Below, piece by piece: positions 34,883 to 42,305 of a stretch of DNA of 64,000 nucleotides (position 1 is its first letter; each line of letters opens with the position of its first letter). The notes beneath the pieces were generated by a model, which searched no databases, was not told where the DNA came from, and worked only from the letters and a program-made list of their open reading frames with translations. A program made the translations under genes and the position numbers. The DNA is from Nocardia fluminea (GTDB lineage Bacteria > Actinomycetota > Actinomycetes > Mycobacteriales > Mycobacteriaceae), in NCBI RefSeq assembly GCF_002846365.1, contig NZ_PJMW01000002.1:2604001-2668000 (forward strand). Reading direction: 5' to 3'.

Positions 34883-35838
34883 TGACCAGCGCACACGAAC
34901 CCTCCATGAGTCAGCGCCACGGCGAGCTCCTGCGTCGGGTCCAGAACATGGCTGCCCAGCTCCGCGAGGTGACCGACGCCGGACCAGCCATGTTCGACGA
35001 CGGCGTCTCCGCAGACAGCCAACTGGTGTGGACCGAGCGACTCGAAACTCTCCGCATCGAAAGCGAGCATGCCGAGTTCGAGGCGATGCTGGAAGGTGTC
35101 GATCCGGGCTGGGTCCTCGATGCCCGCGAACTCGGCAAGCGCGGCGCGAGCTCACCCTCGCCTCACGTGGTGCGCTCCCACCCCGCGCGTGCCAACGAAG
35201 CGCAGGAGTTCTACCTCGACATGCTCGAGGTCGACCTGTGGAATCTGGAACGGATGGCTGGCCTGGAGGCCGCGCGGGTGGACCGGGTCGTGACTGGGCG
35301 ATGGGGTTTCGACCACGACCCGATCGCGGTGGCCCAGTTCTCCGACAACATGGCTGCCCTGCACAACCGGGTGGCGGTGCTCGCGGCCGCGGCGCAACTG
35401 ACACCGGCCGAAGGCGACAGTCTGTGGGGTTCGAGCGTGGAAGGGATCCGCCGCGTGCACGCGGTCACCTTCGCCGCCTACGACGAGCAAGCCCTGGCAC
35501 AGGAGTGGAACGGCTATGCCCGCGCGGATCCGGCGTTGGCGGTGCCACCGTATGTTCCGCGAGATCCCGAGACCGGCACGCCCACCGAGACCGCCACGGT
35601 GGGCCCGCCGACGCCGCGCCAGATGCTCGCCGACGCGACGAGTGCGTTGCGGGTCCAGTTCGTCGACACCGCCATCCGTAACTCCGAATCAACCGATCTC
35701 GCCGCCGAGAGCACCGCGATCACCGCCGTGGTCGACGCGGCCCTGGGCGAGGACCGGGAGTGGACCTGGGAGCCCGACCACGACCCGGCCGCCGGGCGCG
35801 GTCGAGAGATCAGCACCGACCGCGGACCAGAACTGTAG
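34882..35838 (+). CDS. Helical family protein, paralogue 5 of 8
   Basis: The 318-residue protein has LLRRVQNMAAQLREV, EGVDPGWVLDARELGKRG, FYLDMLEVDLWNLERMAGLE, FSDNMAALHNRVAVLAAAAQ with LTPAEGDSLWG, TPRQMLADATSALR, and the tail STAITAVVDAALGEDREWTW followed by EPDHDPAAGRGRE. The block LDMLEVDLWNLERMAGLE is nearly repeated in paralogue 4 (LDLLDVDLWQLERMAALD), so the two arose by tandem duplication. A GTG at 34879 is an alternative start. Confidence 0.72.
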   Translation: MTSAHEPSMSQRHGELLRRVQNMAAQLREVTDAGPAMFDDGVSADSQLVWTERLETLRIESEHAEFEAMLEGVDPGWVLDARELGKRGASSPSPHVVRSHPARANEAQEFYLDMLEVDLWNLERMAGLEAARVDRVVTGRWGFDHDPIAVAQFSDNMAALHNRVAVLAAAAQLTPAEGDSLWGSSVEGIRRVHAVTFAAYDEQALAQEWNGYARADPALAVPPYVPRDPETGTPTETATVGPPTPRQMLADATSALRVQFVDTAIRNSESTDLAAESTAITAVVDAALGEDREWTWEPDHDPAAGRGREISTDRGPEL

Positions 35839-35925
35839 GGCCGCAACCGCAAATCTGTGCCTTGTCGGCGCATCGGCTAGGGGGAACTGGACCGAGGCGA
35901 CCGAACCTGAACCGCTGGGACCTCA

Positions 35926-35944
35926 CACACCCGACAAGGGTGTG
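35926..35944 (+). terminator. Short hairpin followed by TTTT
   Basis: CACACCC and GGGTGTG pair around GACAA and are followed by ACGTTTTC. It lies in the largest gap (215 bp) inside the second half of the operon, so it may attenuate transcription between the paralogue array and the genes after 36054. Confidence 0.4.
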
Positions 35945-36053
35945 ACGTTTTCTCGATCCGAGGAAGCACGATGCCCATCCATACCCGTGAAAGACCACCT
36001 TCTGCCTCGAACCCCGCACCGCTGCACCGCGATCGCTCCTCCGGGAGCATGCG

Positions 36054-37310
36054 ATGAGCTGGGAGACCCGAGGAACGAGCTTCACCAGCCCTGACTACTA
36101 CCGCGAAGCCGCTGACCGCGTCGAAGCTGAATTGCGCGCTGACTTTGCCACCTACCACCAAACACGCGAGATCGCCGCTTACGGCGAAACCCCGGCCCAG
36201 GTCGTCGAACTGAATGCTCGCGCGCACGCCATAGCACGCCAGTGGCAACAGGGTGGCACACCCGAGCATCAGCAGTTGTGGCAGCAATTGACCACCGCGG
36301 TCGAGTCCTGGACTGCCAACCCCGAAACCGCACGGGTTGAGTTCGGTCGCCTCCAGCAGGCGTTCATCGAGGGCGGTTCCGGTATCGACCCGAGCACCGT
36401 CCGTACCCAGCGACAAGCCGCGGAACTGACCGGGCACCTCGAGCCGGTCAACGATCACTCAGCTCAAGACGGTGCCCGGTGGCGGCCTCGCCACCTGAGC
36501 GTGGTCCCCGACCCCGGCGCCGAGGCGACGCGTTCAGGTAATGCCGCTGATCGTGCGCTGGGCGGGCGATCCGGTGAACAGCTAAGTCTGGCCGAGATCG
36601 ACGCGATCATCAACAGCTCCGACGAGCTGCTCTCCGCCGAGGAAGCTTTCGGTGATCTGGACACCGGCGCGGAGGAAATCACCGCGTTGTTGCCCGCCGA
36701 GCAACGCATCGCGCCTCTCGACCGCGCCGTCACTGCCACTTTCGACCAGCTCCCGGCACAGATCGCTGCTGTGCGCCGACTGCAAGACCTGACCGCTCAA
36801 CACATCCGGCTGGCCTCCGAGTTCGACGGAACACCCGAGGGTGGGCAAGTCCTGATCGGGCAGATGGAGCGGTTGATGGATGGTGCGCGCGAGGCCAACC
36901 GCGCTGCTCTATCCGCAGGCGCTGATCCCGACGAGATCACCGGTGCCTACCAAGCGGGGCTGTCGGGGCAGTTCTGGTCACAACAGCCCGGGGCGCCTCG
37001 GCTGGCTCAGCTCGACCACGTTCTGTCCGAACGCGACAGCGCGCTGGCCGAACTCGATGGGTTGCGTGCCCAGCTCGGCCTTGCACCCGACCAGCCTCCG
37101 GCGCTCGCGCTGGCCGTAGGTGCAGAGACCACTTACCGCCTGAGCTCGACGGCCAGCTCCGCCGCGCTGGAGCCAGGTGGGGCGGTGATCTCCGGCGCGG
37201 TCGAGGCTGCCCTGCCCCATGCCGACTTCGCCGCCGAGTGGACGACCCCCGAACTCACCGGCGTCATCGACGCGCCCCCGCGCGAACACGTCGTCGACCC
37301 CCAATTCTGA
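36054..37310 (+). CDS. Helical family protein, paralogue 6 of 8 (long form)
   Basis: At 418 residues this is longer than the other members. The N-terminal 200 residues are helical and Gln-rich (ARQWQQGGTPEHQQLWQQLT). The second half contains the family order: GADPDEITGAYQAGLSGQFW in the motif position, LAQLDHVLSERDSALAELDG, and the tail GGAVISGAVEAALPHADFAA followed by EWTTPELTG. It lies between the array and the coupling protein gene. No catalytic residues are recognised; relaxase motifs are absent. Confidence 0.62.
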   Translation: MSWETRGTSFTSPDYYREAADRVEAELRADFATYHQTREIAAYGETPAQVVELNARAHAIARQWQQGGTPEHQQLWQQLTTAVESWTANPETARVEFGRLQQAFIEGGSGIDPSTVRTQRQAAELTGHLEPVNDHSAQDGARWRPRHLSVVPDPGAEATRSGNAADRALGGRSGEQLSLAEIDAIINSSDELLSAEEAFGDLDTGAEEITALLPAEQRIAPLDRAVTATFDQLPAQIAAVRRLQDLTAQHIRLASEFDGTPEGGQVLIGQMERLMDGAREANRAALSAGADPDEITGAYQAGLSGQFWSQQPGAPRLAQLDHVLSERDSALAELDGLRAQLGLAPDQPPALALAVGAETTYRLSSTASSAALEPGGAVISGAVEAALPHADFAAEWTTPELTGVIDAPPREHVVDPQF

Positions 37311-37326
37311 AAGGTCTAGGTGAATC

Positions 37327-39222
37327 ATGTTCTCTCCCCGTGAAACCCGCCGGCGCGCCAAATCCGGGATGGGTGAGGAAGCCGGCATGCTCCTCATTCT
37401 GTTGGCACTGCTCGCTGTCGTGTTCGTGCTGTGGGCGGCGTTGAAACTCGGCAGCTGGTCGGCCGGGCAGCCGATGTCATGGAACCCGTTCATCGCCTTG
37501 CTGTCGGTCCTCGCCGCAGACAAACGATGGCCCTGGCAAGCGACGCCGATCGCCGTGGTGCTGCTGTGCGCGATCGGCGCGCTGGCGGTGCGCGGGGTTC
37601 AGATGTTCAACACCGGCCGCGAGGTCGATGTGGCCGCGCGAACGATGCAACGGCCAGGCAAGATCCGCATCGCTCGCGTCGCCGACAACCTCGCCGACAA
37701 CCAACGATTGCTCGCCGACGCGCCACCCGAAGTGCGAGCGAATCCGGGACCGCTGTTGGGGCGCACGGTCATCGGCGACATCGCCCTGCACGTACCCGCC
37801 GAACTCGGTGTCACAGTGACGGCCGGTCAGCGCACCGGCAAGACCGTCGCATGGGCGATCCCGGCGGTGCTCTCGGCATGGGGGCCGTGCCTTGCCACGT
37901 CGAACAAACCGGACCTGTACCGGCACACCGTGTATGGGCGCGAGCAAGTCGGCCGGGTATGGGTGTGTGACCTGCAAGCGGTGACCGGGCACGTTGTCTG
38001 CGGGTTCTGGGTGAATCTGTTCAACCAAGTCACCGGGTTACCCGCGGCGCGAAAGCTGGCGGGTTTCTTCGTGTCCGGGTCGGCCGGTTCGGCCAATGAG
38101 ATCGCCAATGCGAAGACCGATGCCTACTTCGACGGCGGCGCGCAAGAGCTGTTCGCGCTGTGTGTCTTCGCCGCCGCGTGCGCGGGCGGGGACCTGCACC
38201 ATGTCGCGGAATGGCTCGGCCGCGACCAAGATCCGACCCCGGCATTGGTTTTGCGCCACTACGGCCACGACCGACCCGCGGCCAGGATCGTCGAATGCCA
38301 AGGCCTCTACGCCAGGCAACGCGATGGCCTCTACGACATGGCGCGAAGGTTCCTCAACGTGCTCTCCGATTCCGGGTACGCGCAAATGGTCACGCCCCCG
38401 GTTCGGAAACTGTTCCAGGTCAGCGAAACCGCTGCCAAGCCGACGACCGCGGCACCGAGTCGGGGCGGGAAAGTGTCCTCGATTCGCAACGGCGTGGTGA
38501 TCGAGTCCACCGAACAGGCGCGGACCCACCTGTTGCCGGAATTCGATCCCGTCGCGTTCGTCACCTCCAACGACACCCTGTATCCGCTGTCGATGACCGG
38601 GCCTGATGGTGCCACGCCCTTGACCGCCGCGCTGGTCGGCCAAGTCCTCGAAGCCGCCTTAACCCAAGCGCGAGCCCGCCCGGATGGGCGGCTGGCGACA
38701 CCGTTGTTGTGTGTGCTCGACGAGGCCGCCAACTGCGCCCGAATCAGTGAACTGCCGTCCTACTACACGTATTCGGCGGGTTGCGGGATCATCTTGATGA
38801 CGATCCTCCAGGTCCTCGAGCAAGGTGAAAACCTGTGGGGTGCCAATGGTTTGAAGACCATGATGGCCCAGTCGATCGAGGTCTACGGCGGCTCCATTGC
38901 CTCCCGGGACTACTTGGAGCATTGGTCAGCGATGGCCGGGCAACACGACGTCTCCGACCGCTCCCGCACCCACACACCCGGCGGTATCCAACGCAGCCTG
39001 TCCTGGCGCGCAGAACCCATCCTCGATGTCGCGATGCTCGCCGCCCTGCCGAAAGACCGCGCCCTGGTCCGACTTCCCGGCCACGGGCCAGTCGTGGTCC
39101 GCAAAATTCCCTGGTTCGACAGCGAGTACGCGCCGCTGGTGCGCAAGTCGATGCAACGGTTCGAAGGTGGGCGGGTCTCACTGGTCAAGTCGAGCCCATC
39201 GGTAGCAGGCGGCCAGTCGTGA
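37327..39222 (+). CDS. VirD4/TraG-like coupling ATPase
   Basis: The 631-residue protein has two N-terminal membrane helices (MLLILLALLAVVFVLWAALK and AVVLLCAIGALAVRGVQMF), a Walker A in TAGQRTGKTVAWAI (Lys172), the typical LATSNKPDLYRHT segment and a Walker B in LLCVLDEAANC near residue 465, followed by the ILQVLEQGENLWG/QSIEVYGG region. Coupling proteins bring DNA or protein substrates to the T4SS. It overlaps the DUF4913-like gene by GTGA. Confidence 0.88.
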   Translation: MFSPRETRRRAKSGMGEEAGMLLILLALLAVVFVLWAALKLGSWSAGQPMSWNPFIALLSVLAADKRWPWQATPIAVVLLCAIGALAVRGVQMFNTGREVDVAARTMQRPGKIRIARVADNLADNQRLLADAPPEVRANPGPLLGRTVIGDIALHVPAELGVTVTAGQRTGKTVAWAIPAVLSAWGPCLATSNKPDLYRHTVYGREQVGRVWVCDLQAVTGHVVCGFWVNLFNQVTGLPAARKLAGFFVSGSAGSANEIANAKTDAYFDGGAQELFALCVFAAACAGGDLHHVAEWLGRDQDPTPALVLRHYGHDRPAARIVECQGLYARQRDGLYDMARRFLNVLSDSGYAQMVTPPVRKLFQVSETAAKPTTAAPSRGGKVSSIRNGVVIESTEQARTHLLPEFDPVAFVTSNDTLYPLSMTGPDGATPLTAALVGQVLEAALTQARARPDGRLATPLLCVLDEAANCARISELPSYYTYSAGCGIILMTILQVLEQGENLWGANGLKTMMAQSIEVYGGSIASRDYLEHWSAMAGQHDVSDRSRTHTPGGIQRSLSWRAEPILDVAMLAALPKDRALVRLPGHGPVVVRKIPWFDSEYAPLVRKSMQRFEGGRVSLVKSSPSVAGGQS

Positions 39223-40070
39223 CGAGCCCGAACGCTGCATCGACAGCCACTGCGCAGACACCGATGCCGCCGCAGTTCGGTCATTTCACCGATTTCGCGC
39301 AGGCGTGGATGTTGCCCACGATCAGCGTCCGGTTGGCGCAAGCGAACCGGGAGAACACCTTCACCTGGTGCTCGCGGTGGTGGTCTCATCGCCCGGTCGC
39401 GGTGCGGGTCGCCCATTTGCATACCGCGTTCGAGGCGATGCGCCGCTCCAAGGCAGGATCGAGCCTGAGCACCTTCCTGCTGAGTCACTTCGACCCGCAC
39501 GTCAACCTCATCCTCGACGCGGCGAACGGCCCCCTGCACCGATGCACCCGCACCCATCACCAGACCACCCCGTCGTTGCCGTTCGACCCCGTCCCACCTG
39601 GTTGGTTCGGCACCAAGCCCCCCGTCGACGACGGTAAACCGCCGAAGAAGTTCGACCACTACAGCGAATTCGCCGAACAGTGGTTGCTGCCGGTGACGTC
39701 AGTAAAGATCGCCGCCAACAATCGTGAGGGCCAGTACACGTGGTGTCGGCAGTGGTGGCGCCACCAAAGCGTCGCCATCCGCTTCGCCGGGCTGCACGCC
39801 TGCTTCGAGGCCGCGGTCAATGCCGAGGACAAGATGGCGATGTCAGCCTTGTTCGTCCGTCACGTCGACCCGCAGCTCCGCTACGTCCTCGACGCCGCCA
39901 ACGGGCCCCTGCACAGGTGCACACCCGACCAGCACGTCGATAGCCCTGGGCTCACGAGCGAGCGGGTTCCGGCGAATTGGTTCGGCGCCCCCGGATCGGC
40001 GATCCCGATCGAAGCCCTCGGCTTCGCTCCGGACTTCCGGGCCTTGGCGCAGGGCGGTGAGCCGCAGTGA
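39219..40070 (+). CDS. Tandem DUF4913-like protein
   Basis: The 283-residue protein consists of two copies of one ~95-residue unit. Copy 1 has FAQAWMLPTISVRLAQANRE, WCSRWWSHRPVAVRVAHLHT and LDAANGPLHRC; copy 2 has FAEQWLLPVTSVKIAANNRE, WCRQWWRHQSVAIRFAGLHA and LDAANGPLHRC. The unit matches DUF4913, usually single and found on actinobacterial plasmids and elements. The conserved W-C-x3-WW-x-H and His-Arg-Cys at the unit ends suggest a metal or nucleic-acid binding site. It directly follows the coupling protein, so a relaxosome or substrate-adaptor role is possible. Confidence 0.75.
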   Translation: MTSPNAASTATAQTPMPPQFGHFTDFAQAWMLPTISVRLAQANRENTFTWCSRWWSHRPVAVRVAHLHTAFEAMRRSKAGSSLSTFLLSHFDPHVNLILDAANGPLHRCTRTHHQTTPSLPFDPVPPGWFGTKPPVDDGKPPKKFDHYSEFAEQWLLPVTSVKIAANNREGQYTWCRQWWRHQSVAIRFAGLHACFEAAVNAEDKMAMSALFVRHVDPQLRYVLDAANGPLHRCTPDQHVDSPGLTSERVPANWFGAPGSAIPIEALGFAPDFRALAQGGEPQ

Positions 40071-40927
40071 GTATGGCGAACGCGACCGCAGTCCAGAAAC
40101 GGGTCCTCAAAGCACTGCAGAATCAAGCCGCTGACTCACAGAAGCTGCTGACCATCCAGCGCGCCAGCGGTATTGAGCCGACCCAAGACGGGACGCGGAA
40201 TTTCCACGCGCGGGCGACGGTGCACACCGAACTCGCCGCAGCGGCCCTCGCGGGTGGGGTGCCGGCCGAGTGGGTCGATCAGGCACGCGAACGCGGCACC
40301 AAAGCAATCCGCTGGAACACCAACCTGTTCCTGCGCCGTGCAGCCCCGATCGACCGCGACGCGTTGGTCGATAACCTCCGCGCCGATATCGACCGACTAG
40401 CCCGGTTCACCGGCATCCACGCGGCCTACACCCACGGCACCGGGCGACACGACGACACCACCGCGACCGTGGACCAGACCCTCACCACGCTCTGGCGCCG
40501 ATCCGCTCAGATCGGTGTCCTGCTCGGTATCGACACCGACCAAGCCCGACAGCACTGGCCCCACCAGCAATGGATGAAGCAAGCCTCGGCATCGGCGGCC
40601 GGGCAGACCCAAGCCCAACTCACCCAACACTGGCACGCGATCGCGAACACCGACATGACCAGCTACACCGCACAATCCATCGCCTTGGCCGCAGCAGGGA
40701 TCACACCGAACCCGACGATCGCCCCACCCGAGCCGATCGCCGTACTCCACGCTCTCAGCGAACGCGATGTCGGTGTGGGTGGCCTGTTCTCCGACGCGCC
40801 AGGCGCACACATCGGTGCCGCTGTCGAGGCCACACGATCGCAGTCGGCCCACACCGACTATGACGCCGACATCACCGCACCGGTGTTCAGCGACCCGGAA
40901 ATCAACTATCCCGGGATCGATCCATGA
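40067..40927 (+). CDS. Helical family protein, paralogue 7 of 8
   Basis: The 286-residue protein has LKALQNQAADSQKLLTIQRA, the motif GGVPAEWVDQARERGTKAIRW, LVDNLRADIDRLARFTGIHA, LTTLWRRSAQIGVLLGIDTD with HWPHQQWM, SIALAAAGITPNPTI and the tail GAHIGAAVEATRSQSAHTDY. AAGITP also occurs in paralogue 2 (QAAGITPDDINRQ). It starts at a GTG overlapping the DUF4913-like gene; an ATG at 40073 is an alternative. Confidence 0.72.
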   Translation: MSMANATAVQKRVLKALQNQAADSQKLLTIQRASGIEPTQDGTRNFHARATVHTELAAAALAGGVPAEWVDQARERGTKAIRWNTNLFLRRAAPIDRDALVDNLRADIDRLARFTGIHAAYTHGTGRHDDTTATVDQTLTTLWRRSAQIGVLLGIDTDQARQHWPHQQWMKQASASAAGQTQAQLTQHWHAIANTDMTSYTAQSIALAAAGITPNPTIAPPEPIAVLHALSERDVGVGGLFSDAPGAHIGAAVEATRSQSAHTDYDADITAPVFSDPEINYPGIDP

Positions 40928-41835
40928 GCAGCCCCTCGGCTGGCCCGCGTCTGGTCTCCGACCTGCCCGCCCCACAGGCTGAGTCGCTCACGCTGATCCA
41001 TGACCTGGCTCGCCGCGCCGGTGTCGTCCGTGGACGCCAGCAGCATGCCCCCGAACTCGTTCGGCTCGACCTTGACCGCAGTATCGCTGAGATCACCGCC
41101 GCGAGCAGGGGAGTGCCTGCGGTGTGGATCAACCAGGCTCGCGAATACGGCACCGCGAACCGGGTGTGGCGACCGACGACGGTGTTGCGCGATCCACCCA
41201 AAAATAACGTGATCCGTCGTGGGTTCGGCCGAGTCGTCGCCGACACGAACCGGTTCGTCGACATGGCCACGGTCTCGGTGATGCGCCACCAACATCTGCA
41301 ACGAGCCGGGATCGAGTCAGAACCAGAACCTGCGGTGGCGCACCAGCTTCGGCGGAATATGGACGCGATCCGCACGCGCATCATTCACACCGCCGCCGCG
41401 ATCGGGATGAGTCCCGCCCAACGCGTCCGCGCGGTGACAGTGACCGATGCCCACCTCGCTGATCGTCTCGCCGCCCACAGACCGCTCGCCGTCGATGATC
41501 TGACCGCGCTCTGGCGTGACCTCGCCACTCCGGCGGTCGCGGCGAGTGTTCGTTCGTCGCTGGCTAGCCTGCGCCGCAGCACCAGACCACCAGCCGGTGA
41601 CGAGGCGGGCCTGCTGATGCCGCCGACGACACAAGAACTGCTCACCCGCGCTCACCAGCAACTCATCGACGCCACCACAGCAGATGGTCCCTCGACCATC
41701 GGGCACCGGATCGAAAACGCCGTCCACCTCGCGCTACCGACCACGGCAACAGAACCCGACAACGAAGCAGCCGAGCACCACCGACCGACCAGCCAACCAA
41801 CAGATCGCTCCCTCATGCCGGGCACTGAACTATGA
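40924..41835 (+). CDS. Helical family protein, paralogue 8 of 8
   Basis: The 303-residue protein has LTLIHDLARRAGVVRG, the motif RGVPAVWINQAREYGTANRVW, FGRVVADTNRFVDMATVSVM, LRRNMDAIRTRIIHTAAAIG and the tail IGHRIENAVHLALPTTATEP, ending LMPGTEL. It overlaps paralogue 7 by ATGA and is the last recognisable gene of the transfer operon. Confidence 0.7.
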   Translation: MSSPSAGPRLVSDLPAPQAESLTLIHDLARRAGVVRGRQQHAPELVRLDLDRSIAEITAASRGVPAVWINQAREYGTANRVWRPTTVLRDPPKNNVIRRGFGRVVADTNRFVDMATVSVMRHQHLQRAGIESEPEPAVAHQLRRNMDAIRTRIIHTAAAIGMSPAQRVRAVTVTDAHLADRLAAHRPLAVDDLTALWRDLATPAVAASVRSSLASLRRSTRPPAGDEAGLLMPPTTQELLTRAHQQLIDATTADGPSTIGHRIENAVHLALPTTATEPDNEAAEHHRPTSQPTDRSLMPGTEL

Positions 41836-42305
41836 CGACACCCCGGCTCGGTCCCCGCACCCGAATTCAGCCATCACTCATCGCCACGTGGTCGGCAAGG
41901 ACATACCGCGTGCGCACCGATCTGAGTCACCTCCCGACTGCGGTGGCAGGTGATCACCGTTCGGCTGCTTCCGAAAGCCACGAACGAGACCACCGCACGA
42001 ACTGGCCCAATCCACCGTGGCTGCCCTCGATACCGCGACCGCCGACACCGCGCCCCACGCCTGGCCGCCGGACCCCGTCGACGGCACCGCGTGGACCGCC
42101 GGCCAGGGGACACAGAGCAATGCGGTCGATGAGGACCACTCTGCTCCCGAACAACAGCTGGGTCGCGCCCTTTTCCACAGGGCGCACTTCCCCGGATACC
42201 GGATCGGGTGTCTCCGCACGAGCACAGGGAGCCACACAAACCAGACCTCAGTGCCGCGGTCGCCACCGCCCACAGAGCAGATACAGACATTTGGAGAACC
42301 TTGCG
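41836..42305 (+). other. Gap after the transfer operon
   Basis: These 470 bp hold no convincing gene. One frame is open from 41832 into the next gene, but its Pro/Arg-rich translation looks non-coding. A frame from a GTG at 42017 is acidic at first (DEDHSAPEQQLG) and may be the remnant of a small gene. The region could contain the right end of the element. TTGGAGAACC lies just before the ATG at 42306. Confidence 0.4.

Noticed and set aside
36054..37310. Possible relaxase because it is next to the coupling protein
   Set aside because: No His-hydrophobe-His triad or catalytic Tyr region is present; the second half matches the helical paralogue family instead.
41832..42305. N-terminal extension of the acyl-CoA oxidase-like gene
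   Set aside because: The frame is open and overlaps the upstream stop, but the 158 residues are Pro/Arg/Thr-rich with no structure, while ATG 42306 has a ribosome binding site and begins the domain.
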